Source of the DNA: Silene latifolia
Lineage: Eukaryota; Streptophyta; Magnoliopsida; Caryophyllales; Caryophyllaceae
Reading direction: 5' to 3'
NCBI RefSeq assembly: GCF_048544455.1
Contig: NC_133538.1
Span: forward strand, 20,407,969-20,471,968
Length of the DNA stretch: 64,000 nt
The position numbers and the translations under genes are program-made. How positions within the stretch are numbered: position 1 is the stretch's first letter; every line of letters starts with the position of its first letter. The notes beneath the pieces were generated by a model. That model worked only from the letters and a program-made list of their open reading frames with translations, searched no databases and was not told where the DNA came from. This document shows positions 44,870 through 57,255 of this stretch, piece by piece.

Positions 44870-47529
44870 CATAAACAATCAACGCGTTTTTCAGAAAAAG
44901 GGGAGAGATGGCTCCCATCGCCAGGCCGATCGCGCCTCTTTAGGCCTTCTCCCAGGATTCCCGCTTTGACTTGTCTCTTTCAAGTTGTGTTTTCTCTTAA
45001 CACATTAAACCTCCCGCTAGAACGCTCGCGCCTCTTCGGGATTATCCAGGACATTTTGTGTTTCCTCACACTCACATTTCCTTGTTTTCGCGTTTTACGA
45101 AATCCGACACGGTTTCCATGACGCAGCTTTAAACATACGGATTTTTCCTTCTTTTTTTTTAAGGGGGAAAGGGCTAGTTGCCCCTATTCGCGACGGATCG
45201 TTTCCATGTCAGTCAAAATTCCGAAAATTTTTCCGATTTTACGCAATTTTGCAGCAAAAATAAAAATCGAGAATTGATAACACAACATCAGTTTTCCTCA
45301 AAATTCAAGCGCTCACAAATTCGAGTCTTGACCTCACAAAAACCAAATCAAATATACTCGTAAAAATCTTTTCTAAAATTCTTCCCTGGCGGTTTGAGTT
45401 TGAATTTTTCGAGTCACAAATCAATTTCAATAATTTCGATGCAATTTAATTCACGACACAAGTTAATTGCTCAAATTTTCAAATCAATTCCTTTCGGAGT
45501 CCAAACGTGACGACTTGTCGCAAAAATTTTCAAAATTCATTTCAAATTTCAATTTTCAATTTTTAACTTCGTGGCATCGTGGTTAATCTTTGTTTTCAAT
45601 TAAATGATTTTTACGTGTTTATGTTTACGCATACGTGCTACCTGTTGCCTGTTTTCTACACTAACGATGCAGGAACTAGTGCGAAGCAAAAAGGGGAATT
45701 GACAGCCGACGGCGCTCCTCCGAAACACAACACAAAAAATCCAAAAATCACAAAATGAACCCCAATCCAAAAACACATATATACAAACCGCCTCACGCAA
45801 AACACATCGACACACGTTTGATACAAACGACTGGCCATACAAACAGGATCCAGTACAGACATTTATCATACAGACACTGGTCTAAGACAACAAACTGGGG
45901 GCTACCCGCCACCTACCAAACTAAGCACTCCCTTTCCTTCCAATCGGAAAAGAAAAGGAGCAACACGGGGAACAGAGGAGAAACAGCGAAAGCAGAGGTG
46001 GTTACCATGACGGTAACACCGCGTTCCTCCTTCATAACAAAAAGAAAAATGATGCCTGACAGACTTCGGACGACACTACAACCGAGGATCGTAACTCAGT
46101 ATGTTACCCCGACATTGACCTCCAATCATCGGAATTCAAGAGCAAAAGGGGACCATGACAATGGACGCTACCCCTATGTCGACCCCCAATCACCAGAACT
46201 CGACGACGTTCAAAAGTGGCAACATGGGATAACACGCCCGTACTGAACCCCACTCATCGGACATCCGAACCTCTGCAGAGAACGACCAAAGATCGATACC
46301 CGATCATTGGCCATGCCGCTTGGAAGAAACACAACCAAGCCTGTAACAAAAAACAGTAGCCTCTCCTCCTCCGGGATCATCCCCTTCCTCCAAGGCCTCC
46401 ACAACGGACTGCATAGGTCCCAAATGGTACCCTGCAATCAAAGGTAAACAAAGAACGTCGGCCGAAATTTCGGCATTACGACGGCGTAAAATGGACAAAT
46501 CCAAAAAAAACCTGCAAACCAAAACAAGGGTAATCCCGCCCAGGCCCAGCCAAACAAAAACAATTCACAAAAAGAACGCAAAAAAAAAAAACGACTCGCC
46601 CTTCTTTTCAAGCAAAAGACGAGTCAAAACAACCACAACAAAAAACGGCACCCCAAGACCAGTGCAAGGTCCGCCAACAAATCAAAATACATTCCCGATA
46701 CAATGGGGTATTTTTCTACGGCTCAAAAAGGCAATTTCTACGCTAATTTGAGCGCAAACTGGTCAAAAATTCAGAATACGACCACGACGAGACAACGTGA
46801 TTTTATCACGCCTCAAAGCAAACTGACTCGATTCAAGCTCAAACAAGCGCTTATTCCGTCAAACACAAGACCGTCACAAAAGGCAAAAATTCCAATTTTG
46901 CCCACAATACCCAACAAAGGTCCACAATGGCAAATACGGTCTTTTCCGACTACAATGCAACCTGGTGGGACCCACTACTCAAGCAAATAAACTTGGCATT
47001 TTCAAATGAGACGGTTTCTTCGCCTCACTCACATTTTTCGAGCATAGGGAGCGGGAACGGAGACCAAAATGCAAACTAAAAGCACCCCTATACTCCTAAA
47101 CAGGTTTCTAACCTAATACAATCATCATTTTCACTCAAAATTGGCTCAATCAAAAACGCCCAAATCGATTTTCTAGGGCAAAATTCTCGCCCTAATTCAA
47201 TTCAGCTAAAAGACCAACAAATTTAAATAGATTCAAGAGGAAATACATACCTTGAGATGACATTGGTGATAATGGCACGAATGGAAGCAAGCTGAAGACC
47301 AACAATGGTGGTTTTTTGGTTTGTTTTTGTCGAAGGTTGAAGGCGAAATGAGGATGATATGCGGACCATCCTCGCGTCTTTCACAGAAAAATAGGGAAGC
47401 TCCCTTGACTCGCCAGGTTGCTCGCGCCTCAATGAGGTGCTCCCTGCTCTTTCAGCGAAATTTTGGGCTTTGGCCCAATTTCCCATAACAAACTTCAAAT
47501 TTTCAATGACGACATTAAGGACCGTCATT
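44870..47529. other. Tat 3' region upstream of the antisense ORF
   Basis: 2.7 kb, no supported reading frame. Holds three copies of a dispersed motif built on GCTCGCGCCTC (44928, 45024, 47420) with flanks such as CGCCAGG on one side. The same motif occurs three times in the 3' LTR (49469, 50010, 50722). Confidence 0.55.
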
Positions 47530-48260
47530 TTTCAAATACAACAACAAATAGTGAAATCAAAATTCACAATTTTCTTTCAAAATTCCAAACAAACGGTGTT
47601 TAAAACCGCCATTTTTCAAATAGAAAAGCAAATAGTGAAAATTCAAATTCACTATTTTCCTTCAAATTTCAACGACGACAATTAAAACCGTCAATTTTCA
47701 AAATAATAGTGAAAATTCAAATTCACTATCGTCAAATTTCAACGACGGCAATTAAAACCGTCAATTTTCAAAATAATAGTGACAATTCAAATTCACTATT
47801 TTCCTTCAAATTTCAACAACGGCAATTAAAACCGTCAATTTTCAAAATAATAGTGAAAATTCAAATTCACTATTTCGTCAAATTTCAAACGACGACAATT
47901 AAAACCGTCATTTTCAAAATAATAGTTGGAAATTAAATTCCACTATTTTCACCACATATGTCAACGGCGGCACATAAACCATCACTTCAAACGTAATAGT
48001 GAAGATTCCAAATTCACTATTTCCTTCATATGTCAACGGCGGCACATAAACCGTCACTTCAGACGTAATAGCGAAATTTAAAATTCGATATTTCCTTCAA
48101 AAAATTCAAACAAACGGCGATTAAAACCGCCACTTCAAATTCAAAAAACGAGTAGTGGAGATTCAAAATTCACTATTCCTTCAAAATGTCAATAGGGGGG
48201 CTTCGTCACGGGACCCGCTCATTTTCAACAACATTGATAGTGAAATTCAAAATTCACCAT
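47530..48260. repeat. Imperfect tandem repeats of 70-75 bp with hairpin cores
   Basis: The phrase AATTAAAACCGTCA recurs at about 47680, 47750, 47824 and 47897. Each unit carries the inverted repeat AATAGTGAA ... TTCACTATT, able to fold as a hairpin. More diverged units extend left to about 47530 and right to about 48260, with CCGTCACTTCA variants. Such repeats are typical of the variable 3' region of Tat/Ogre elements. Confidence 0.8.
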
Positions 48261-48344
48261 TTCCACGGCGGCATCATGAGTCCTCTACCTTCAAAACAAG
48301 CCCATCCAATGCGGCTATTCTCACGGTCAATTAACCGACCGCCC

Positions 48345-48710
48345 CATGGCTGGCGAGCCTTACTACGCATCGCGGCTGGCGAGCTCTCCTCATATACGCA
48401 CCATGGCTGGCGAGCCTTACTACGCATCGCGGCTGGCGAGCCCTCCTCATATACGCACCATGGCTGGCGAGCCTTACTACGCATCGCGGCTGGCGAGCCC
48501 TCCTCATATACGCCTTATTGCTGGCGAGGCTTACTACGCATCGCGGCTGGCGAGCCCTCCTCATATACGCCCCATGGCTAGGGAGCCTTACTAGGCATCG
48601 CGGCTGGCGAGCCCTCCTCATATACGCACCATGGCTGGCGAGCCTTACTACGCATCGTGGCTGGCGAGCCCTCCTCATGTACGCACCACAGCTGGCGAGC
48701 CTTTGTCCGC
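48345..48710. repeat. 57-bp tandem repeat, about six copies
   Basis: Units begin at 48345, 48402, 48459, 48516, 48573, 48630 with a partial at 48687, spacing exactly 57 bp. Each unit contains two GGCTGGCGAGC half-units, so it arose from a shorter repeat of about 28 bp. Since 57 is divisible by three, reading frames pass through it on both strands, but the resulting proteins are simple repeats and not credible genes. Confidence 0.95.
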
Positions 48711-49024
48711 AAACACGCAAGGACGTATCCGAAGATGCCTCAGGTATGACTCCTTCTTATGGCTGACGAGCCTTTATACGTAGTCTAACGGACTTTAAAC
48801 GACCCGCACGGACAGTCGACATACTCTAAACTTTTCTCGACGATAGGTCATTGGCTCGTACCCTCGAGTCGCCTTGGCGTCCCCCTTCCCGATGGTAGGT
48901 CCTTGGCCTGAATCCTTTCGAGCCGCCTCGACGTCGTTTGGGTCTCCAGGTTGTAATCTTCGATTGACATGGGGGCTCTACTTTGACTTTCACCCTGTCC
49001 AAGCCTCAGTCAAAGTGGGGGCTC
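48711..49024 (+). other. End of the Tat 3' region with polypurine tract
   Basis: Ends AAAGTGGGGGCTC, the polypurine tract typical of Tat/Ogre elements, directly before the LTR. A similar tract (ACATGGGGGCTCT) lies about 50 bp earlier at 48968-48980. Confidence 0.7.
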
Positions 49025-51594
49025 TGTAGATACCCAGTATCTGCTGAGACTCCAACAAACACACGATGATTATCGGACTACAACATGCTTTGGAATCGCG
49101 GCGTTTGATCGACAGTTTATGAACAACTTTACGTCGGAAAACTTAAAACGATTTCAAAAATAAAACATTTCAAAACTTTTCAAAAGTACCTGGAGTGTTT
49201 AATGCACGACGACGGGGTCGCAATGACACTAACTAGAGTCAAAATCGACACCTGGCCAAAAACCGACTCAAAAATTCAAATCCCGACTCCAACAATGAGT
49301 CAAACCGAGTCAGCCAAAAAAAACAAACCATTTCAAACCTTCTATACTAAGATTTCCCGTATTCATGAATGATCAAGTACCAAACATGTGAATACAAATC
49401 CTAGTATAAAACAAATCATGATTGCACTTGTGTGAAAGTGACAGGAAAACTCGAAGACCCGCGACGTGGCTCGCGCCTCTTTCAGCAGCCCAGGTGGCCA
49501 CGTCGCTCAAAACTCACACAACCACTCATTTTCCTATAAATACCCCTCAAATGCCCCCATTTGAGAACTTACGCAAGTGTCCGCCCCCTCTTTTCTCCCT
49601 TAAAATTCTCGACTCGACTTCTTAAGTCACAATCCGACGCGTATTTACGACCTACCGATCGTAAATACAAGCCTTACACATTTTTTGGTACCGTCATCGT
49701 GCATTAAATCACTTGACCGACTATTTCGACCACTACACCGTCACTAATCTTAATAAAACACTCTTTTTACTTACCAAAACGGTTTTTAACCGAGTCTTTT
49801 CCGACCAAATGAGTTGTTACACTTACGTCGGTTTCTCGCCATCACCAAATATGTAAGTATGAGGGTGTAAAAATCCTTCTTTTATCATGTCTTTGTTTGT
49901 TTTATGACCATAACATGTTAAAACATGCATAACACGATCCAAAACATAGGATAGACGAGCCAAAACTGAGTTTTGGCCTGAGGCAGAAGCCCCTTGCTCT
50001 GCACAGAGGCCCGCGCCTCAGTGGGGTGCCCAGGTCAGAACTCAACCGTGTTTGTTCTTGTCCTTCCTCTTTAATCTATTTTCATATTTGTAATCGGTTT
50101 TTACCATTTCAAATGTTTTTAAACCCTTTTATTTATTTTTACAAATTTTAACCATAAAACATTTTTCACCCTTGGTTCTTAATACCATGACGGTTTAATC
50201 CGTGTTTCGGTGATAATATTTACTTACTAACATTTAAAAGGTATTTTAAAGCCTTTTATTTCATTTCATTACATTTTGAGAGGTATTTTAAAGCCTTTCA
50301 TCATTTCTTTACATTTCCAAAATAAACATATTAAGTCACCAACACAAACTCATCCTTGGTTCCACATACCATGCCAGATTTTAACCCGGGTACGATGATG
50401 AGTATCAACTAATTATATTCAAATGAACTTAAAACAATTAGTTCATGATCAGTCTCCAAACTATCCATGTCAAGTCGAACCCGACACCGAATATCATCAA
50501 AATAATGATGATTATTCGAGTCTCGTTCCTTAAATCAACAAATACGGTCTAAACGACCCTTTCAAACCAAAACGGGTTTAAATACCCACTTTTCAACACA
50601 TTTCATAAACGTTTTTCAAATGGTCAGAGCACGGCATATAATCGTTGACTGACCCGCGCATAAACAGGCCTTTTCTTTCTTATTTTCAAAACCAGGGGAG
50701 ACTCCCTTGCACCGCCAACAGGCTTGCGCCTCATGTGGCCGCCTGGTGCAGAGTCTGTTCCCTTTCCAGCCTTAGTCTAGGACGATCCCGACTCCGGCCA
50801 ACCCGGATGTAGGATGGATCAGATGACTATTTGCTCATTCAAAAATCACATTTGCAAAATGCCTTACTAAGACAAATGGATCGCGTTATGCACCATAAAC
50901 CTAATACGGTAAATGGATGTTTAATTTCCGTCTTGCATGCAAATCAACCATAAATCCAACTCGACATCTTATACTTGATACTTGGATTAAATCAACTGAC
51001 TTAGAAAGCTCTCACATGTTAGGTTTAAATTATTGGATGCGCATTCATGCATTTAAACCGTTTTATCAACTTTTGCATTCAACCAAACAAGATCGATCGT
51101 AAGAGGCGCTACATGGCGGGATCGGTGTCCGATTAAAGGGCTTCCCAATACGTACCTTCACCTCTTACTCAGAAACTTTGGATAGTGGACGACCTTATCC
51201 AGGGCGTACGAGAGTCATTCTAGAGATAGGATGCTACAGAGGGACGATTCCTTATCTTTAGTACCTATGTCAAACCCTGCTTTGTGCTTCGTTTGACCGA
51301 GGTATAAAGTGGATTCGAACGGGTTCCAAGCATCCCACAAATGCTTGGTGGCGACTCCGAATATCTCTAATCGTTTCGAGACCCTTACCGAGATGAAACC
51401 GACCGATCTAAAACGATCCGGTCGAAAGCATATTTACGCCGCCGAGCGTGGCTTTCAAAAGACTGTTGCACGTCCGCTGATGAACCGGGCTTGCCGGTGG
51501 GCCGATGTCCACAAGTAGTATGTGCAATTTCCGTGTCAATTTGATCAAACCTCCCATTTTAGGCTGAGTCTAGCATGCGGCGGGACTCGGTGCA
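49025..51594 (+). repeat. 3' LTR of the Tat element
   Basis: 2570 bp, TGTAGATACCC ... CTCGGTGCA. The TGTAGATACCC start is characteristic of Tat/Ogre LTRs, as is the internal GTGGCGACTCC (about 51348). It holds three dispersed GCGCCTC motif copies (49469, 50010, 50722). At 51595 it abuts the gag of Athila-like element B, into which the Tat element inserted. Confidence 0.85.
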
Positions 51595-52331
51595 ATAACC
51601 ATTGTAGAAGGTAATGGCTAAGAACCAAGGATCAAGTCCATGATGAGGGCACTCTCTTTGTAACTCCTTGTACCTCTCCCATGCTTCAAATAGGTTCTCA
51701 TCACCCCTTTATTGAAAACCTTGATTTGGATTCTAATAAGGGCGGTTTTTTCCGGAGGAAAGTACTTTTGGTAAAATACAAGAGCCAACCTATTCCAATC
51801 GGCTATGCCCAAGGAGACTTTGTCAAGGCTATTAATCCGAAGCTTTGATTAATCCCGTAAATAAAAAGGGAAAAGCATTTCTTTTGTTTGCTCTTGAGTG
51901 ACCCCAGTCTGCCTTATCATGGAGCAATAGTCACAAAAATTTTGGATGTGGAAATTAGGATCTTCAAGAGGACCTCCACCAAATTGCCTCTTCTCAACTA
52001 GGCTAATGAAAGCCGGTTTGATCTCAAAATTTTCCGCCTCTACATTAGCGATGGAAATACACCTTGGGAGCATCTCAGCAGTAGGCTTGGAATGATCAGA
52101 CAAACACACCATTTTCTTTGCAATTGAAGGTGGAGATGATGGCAGGGAAGAAGTAGTTGACTTATCTTCTTCAATGGCGGGATAATAGGCAGGTATATGT
52201 GCCAAACTATCGGAACTAGAACCTTCAGCAAGATCCTTGAAATAGTTGAGTCTATGGTAGAAGGTTCCCTCGGGCTCCGGATCACTTGGAATTGGCTCAC
52301 CTAATCGAGAAGACCTGCGCATAAGAATCAA
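51595..52331 (-). pseudogene. gag N-terminal fragment of Athila-like element B
   Basis: MRRSSRLGEPIPSDPEPEGT start at 52331, with the capsid block FISLVEKRQFGGGPLEDPNF and FCDYCSMIRQTGVTQEQTK matching the gag of A2 (FIQLVERSQFGGMLSEDPHS). An in-frame TAA at 51849, then the same frame continues (GIADWNRLALVFYQKYFPPE). A frameshift near 51720 follows. The fragment ends at the Tat LTR. The remainder of the element would lie on the far side of the Tat element, outside the window. Confidence 0.85.
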
Positions 52332-52432
52332 ACTACAAGAGGAAGGTAAGACAGTCCTAAGGAACTAGTGTTCCTTAAGACAAATAAAAACAAGATAAAA
52401 TTAAACAACTAATTAGCAAACAAAACCGTGCT

Positions 52433-52449
52433 CCCCGGCAATGGCGCCA
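52433..52449 (-). other. Primer-binding site of element B, Asp-tRNA type
   Basis: CCCCGGCAATGGCGCCA on the plus strand, one base different from the A2 PBS; five bases from the LTR. Confidence 0.85.
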
Positions 52450-52454
52450 AAATT

Positions 52455-53894
52455 TGATATGGTTAGTCGCATACCCAAATCAAAAATAAATACTCTATGC
52501 CAGGCTAACAACAAATAATGTAGTTAGGGAAGTAGAAGTCGAATCACAGGGAGACGGAAGTTGCTAAACAAGTTGCCATTAGGTGAATTCTATCAAGGTT
52601 GAGTCGATTGATTGTGATTGGTTTGATAATTAAAACAAATGAGGCGAGGAGATAAATAACAAGAATTAGAAGAATCTAGGAGATAGGTTCATACATGTAA
52701 ATCAGCAAAAGAATATTGTCAAATTATGGGTAAATGAAATTGATAATTGTCTCGGTCCATAGCATCCACCTCTCGGTTTATTGCCAACCATAAAATGGGT
52801 CCTAGAGGCGTTTGATCTTACTAGGTCATCTTACTATTCATGCTTTGTCAATTTTCCCATCCCGGCTTTCGGTCTCAGGACAGAGAAATTTACAAGTATA
52901 GTCAAATAATTGTGGCCACTAATCAAAGACTAAGAAAAATAAATAAGCATAAAATAGAGACAAGAGATCGATATTCATAAAACCCAATTCTAACAATAAG
53001 AAATGCTAATTAAACATTATTCCCCTATACCCTAGATAAATAAACTACTCACACATTATTTTAATTAAATTAACTAATAATAAGGACGATAAAAATTGCA
53101 TAATAACAAGATGATAACAAAGGAATTAGGATGAACAAAATAAATAGAGAATAGGGAAAAATAGAACAATACCAAAAGAGATACTTGAACAAGAATAAGG
53201 AAAATGGAAGAACAATACTTGAATCCTAATGAAATAATCTTCAAAGTAGAAATGAAATTAAAGAGAGTTTTTCTAGGAATTTTTCTACTTCTAATGATAA
53301 GAAAAAGCATAACATAAAAGTTGTCTAATGATAAGTTTAAATAGACAAACAACTAGTCAAGGAAAATGAAGAGCCTCCTGAATCGCGCAATCCTCGAGCA
53401 TCCGGGGTTCAAGCCACTTTTGGGGGCACAACATTTCCTCACTAAACTAGCAATCGCACAAACCCCGAGGATCTGGGGTTCCAACATCTCTAGGAGGCAT
53501 GACAATTTATCATATATGGCCATCTTGCACCAACCCAAAGAATCTGGGGTTTGAACAGCAATCAGGGGTCCTTGTGATCTCTTCCATTCTTAATTAGTAC
53601 TCCATTTCGTCATGCAAGTGCCAACCAAATCCCGTTTCTTCTTCCTCGGGATGCGTGAATCTTCCTAAAATTCCCCCATATGGCCAAGACTCGCTCCAAG
53701 TAGCCTCGTGATACTCGGTGATGCCAAAATGATAGAAAAAGCCGTAAATCGCTTCATTTCCTATGATATGCAACAAGACATGCAAAACACCTGGAACACG
53801 GAATTAGCTCACAAAACCACTTTGTAAAGTGCAAATTATCATGTAAAATTGAGCTAAAAGAGGGAGAAAAATCATATAAAACTAATACACATCA
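52455..53894 (-). repeat. 5' LTR of Athila-like element B
   Basis: 1440 bp, TGATATGGTTAG at the left and CACATCA at the right, PBS adjacent. Shares terminal bases with the A LTRs but not the body, so it is a different Athila-like family, and I see no GACGAGCG cluster in it. At 53895 it abuts Tekay-like pol. Confidence 0.85.
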
Positions 53895-56724
53895 AGACGT
53901 AGAGTTTAATGTGGAGCTCAAACCGGGGATGGGACCTATCTCTAAGGTCCCTTACCGGATGGGTCCAAAGGAATTGGAGGAATTGAAGAAGGAATTGAAC
54001 GACTTGTTGGACAAAGGTTATATTAGTCCAAGTGTGTCCCCGTGGGGAGCACCGGTTTTGTTCGTAAAGAAGAAGGACGTTACCATGAGGTTGTGCATCG
54101 ACTATAGAGAGTTGGACTGCGTCACCATCTAGAACAAGTATCCGTTGCCAAGGATTGATGACCTATTCGACAAATTGAGTTGGGCGGGGATATTATCCAA
54201 GATTGGCTCGTGATCGGGTTATCATCAATTGAAAATTACGGATGCGGATATTCCCTAGACCACTTTTCGATCTAGATATGGACACTATGAGTATGTGGTA
54301 ATGCCGTTTGGACTAACCAATGCCCCAGTGGCTTTCATGGACTTAACGAACCGAGTCTTTAGTCCATACATGGACAAGTTCGTGGTGGTGTTCATTGACG
54401 ATATTTTAGTCTATTCAAAGACAAAGAAGGAGCCTGAAGAGCATTTAAGGATAGTGTTACAAACCTTGAGAGACAACCAACTTTATGCCAAATTGAGCAA
54501 GTGTGAATTTTGGCTAGAGAAGGTTTCCTTTTTAGGGCACACGATATCCAAGGAAGGTGTGGTGGTAGACCCAAGTAATATAGAATCCCTGTCAAGGTCG
54601 GAGTCACCCAATAATATGACGTAAATAAGAAGCTTTTTGGGCTTAATCGGCTACTATCGGAGATTTGTGCAGGACTTTTCCAAGATAGCAAGGCCTCTAA
54701 CCGCTTTGAAGAAAAAAGAGAATCGTTTCAAGTGGGTTGGGAGTTGTAAGACAGCACTCATAATACTAAAGGAATGCTTGACCAACGCTCCAATCTTGAC
54801 TTTGCCGAATGGAAGTGAAAACCTAGAACTTTATACCGATGCTTCCAAGAATGGGTTCGGGTGTGTGTTGATGCAAGAGGGTAAAGTTATCGGGTATGCC
54901 ACGCGACAACTTAAGCCATATGAGGAAAATTGCCCGACTCACTACTTAGAATTAGGTGTCGTGGTCTTTGTATTGAAAAGTTGAAGGCATTACCTCTATG
55001 GAGCTACCGTCAAGGTGTTTTCCAACCACAAGAGTTTGAAATATATCTACACCCAAAAGGAGTTGAACATGAGACAAAAAATATGGATTGATTTGATCGG
55101 CAATTACAACATGGAAATAGTATACCACGAAGAAAAGGCCAACGTGGTGGCCGGCGCCTTGAGTAGAAAGTCAGTACATTCCATTTGTACCGCCTTGTCA
55201 ATGATGAAATTGAAGGAAGAAGTGGGCAAGATGGGGATTCATGTGATACAAAAAGGGGATGCTCTGAGTGACTTCACATTAGAGCCGGAATTGTACAACG
55301 AGATCCGAGAGAAGTACCTAGAAGATCCAAAGATCCGGGAGTACATAGAAGCATATGGGACAAGTGGGGACTCAAAGTTTAGTGTGCATGAGGATGGTAT
55401 CCTTCGATTCGAGGGAAGATGGTGTATTCTTAACAACGATGACCATAAGAGGAGGATCATGGAAGAGGTGCATAGTACACCATACTTGGTGCATCCGGGT
55501 GGTGACAAGTTGTACAAGGACCTTAAGAAGACGTTTTGGTGGCAAGGCATGAAAAAGGAAGTAGCGGAGTTTGTCTCTCGATGCTAGACTTATCAACGAG
55601 TACAGGGGGAGGACAAAAGACCGCAAGGCAAGGTAAAACCTTTGGAGATACTGGAATGGAAGTGGGAGTCTATCTCTATGAACTTTATATTAGGCTTACC
55701 AAGGACCACAAAAGGAAAAAATATTATATGGGTAATCGTTGACCGACTTAACAAGTCCGCTCACTTCATCCCTATGATAGACACGTGAAACAAGGTTGAG
55801 TTAGTAAATGCCTATAGGAATCATATAGTAAGGATGCATGGAGTGCCTAAGGAAATCGTATCCAATAGAGATTCTAGATTCCTATCAAGATTTTGGCAAG
55901 AGGTTCAAAAGTCGATGGAAACTAACTTGAAGTTAAGTACCGCTTTCCACCCGGGCACGGATGGACAAACTAAAAGGATGATACAAACTCTAGAATACAT
56001 GTTGAGAGCTTGCGTTATGGACTTTTGAGGCAATTGGGAAGAGAAGCTACATTTAATCGAGTTTTCATATAACAATAGCTACCATGAAAGCATCGGGATG
56101 GAAACTTTTGAAGCTCTATATGGAAGAAAGTGTAGGAGACCCGTTTATTGGGATGATGATGACCAGGCGATGGTGCTAGGACCACAAATGATCCAAGATA
56201 CCATTGAACAAGTGAACATGATCCGACAAAGGATGAGAGTCGCACAAGACCGACAAAAGAGCTATGTGGATCTACATCGCCGAGACATTTCTTTCGAGGT
56301 GGGTGACAAAGTGTTGTTGAAAGTATCACCTATGAGGGGAGTGATGAGATTTAGTAAGAAGGGTAAGCTGAGCCAAAAGTACATTGGTCCTTACGAAATC
56401 ATGGATAGAGTAAGAGAGGTGGCGTATCGGTTGGTACTACCACCGATACTTGAGAGGGTGCACAATGTCTTCCATGTATCACAAATAACGAAGTACGTGA
56501 GTAACCCGACTCATGTATTAGAAGTGGAGCACATTGAGTTGGATGAGGCGCTATAATATGTCAAGATCCCTATGGAGATTCTTGATCGTAAAATAAGTTA
56601 GACAAGGAACAAAGAAACCGTGACAGTAAAGGTTCTTTGGTCAAATCATAAGGTTGAGGATGCAACATGGGAGGCCGAGGAAACCATGAAGGAACACTAT
56701 CCTTATCTCTTTGAACAGGTATGA
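53895..56724 (+). pseudogene. Tekay/Del-like chromovirus pol with chromodomain, decayed
   Basis: Begins inside the RT at the insertion point of element B ([20 protein letters not shown]). RT blocks: [44 protein letters not shown], active site [11 protein letters not shown] near 54391-54415. RNase H about 54780-55200 ([20 protein letters not shown]). Integrase: VHPGGDKLYKDLKKTFWWQG zinc-binding region near 55500, then the core. The SDRD-type catalytic Asp is read as SNRDSRF (about 55860), so an active-site residue is lost. FHPGTDGQTKRMIQTLE holds the catalytic Glu region. The C-terminal chromodomain is 56560-56724 (ILDRKIS, then VKVLWSNHKVEDATWEAEET), which marks the chromovirus lineage. At least seven stops and a frameshift near 55640. 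Confidence 0.95.
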
Positions 56725-56931
56725 GTCCAGTTACAAAGTCGTAACCTTCTTTTTAGGAGGGTAGAGCATCGCGCGCAAGTAAGAGCCTGTTGGCCTAGTT
56801 GAGTCTTTCATTTCATCTTATGGTTGAGGATTAGGTCACTAGTATGTGTTGTGTGGAGAGTTGGGCAAGAGGAGTATTACGAGGAGTGAGTGTGAACTTC
56901 GGGGTCGAAGTTCTTTTTAAGGAGGGAAGAT
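56725..56931 (+). other. 3' end of the Tekay-like element: hairpin and polypurine tract
   Basis: Noncoding. Hairpin GAACTTCG / CGAAGTTC with 4-nt loop at 56894-56913, then AAGGAGGGAAGA (56919-56930) as polypurine tract abutting the LTR. Same arrangement as in element N (6837-6874). Confidence 0.8.
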
Positions 56932-56977
56932 TGTAATACTCGTCCCTTCTAAGTGATCCATTCGATTGGGCGTATGG
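56932..56977 (+). repeat. First 46 bp of the Tekay-like 3' LTR
   Basis: Starts TGTAATACTCGTCCC right after the polypurine tract, then is cut by element R, whose LTR starts TGTAATACCCG at 56978. The rest should lie beyond the right edge. Confidence 0.65.
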
Positions 56978-57141
56978 TGTAATACCCGAATACTTTGGGA
57001 CCCATATAAGAGACCTTGGGTTGCTTGAGAGGCCACTCGGGATAAGGATTGACCCTACAGTGGACCAAGTGGTGTGTTGTATAGACCTAGTTAGTGTACA
57101 CTAGACCTATTAGGACTCGGCCTAGACCTAGCGGGACTGTA

Positions 57142-57255
57142 GTGGACCGAGTAGAGTGTTTACTTAATCGAGTGGCTGACACTCGGCCGAGTGGATGAGC
57201 ACTTGACCGAGTGACTGGCACTTGACCAAATGTACTCGATACTCAACCAAGTGCC
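57142..57255. promoter_or_regulatory. CACTCGACCGAGTG-type motif array in the R LTR
   Basis: At least five degenerate copies, for example ACACTCGGCCGAGTGG and GCACTTGACCGAGTG, about 170 bp into the LTR. The same motif is clustered inside element R at 60890-61020. Confidence 0.7.

Noticed and set aside
48345-48710. Regular repeats that could be taken for a CRISPR array, and long ORFs across them on both strands
   Set aside because: Repeats are contiguous with no unique spacers, in a plant retroelement. ORFs exist only because 57 is divisible by three; the products are simple repeats.
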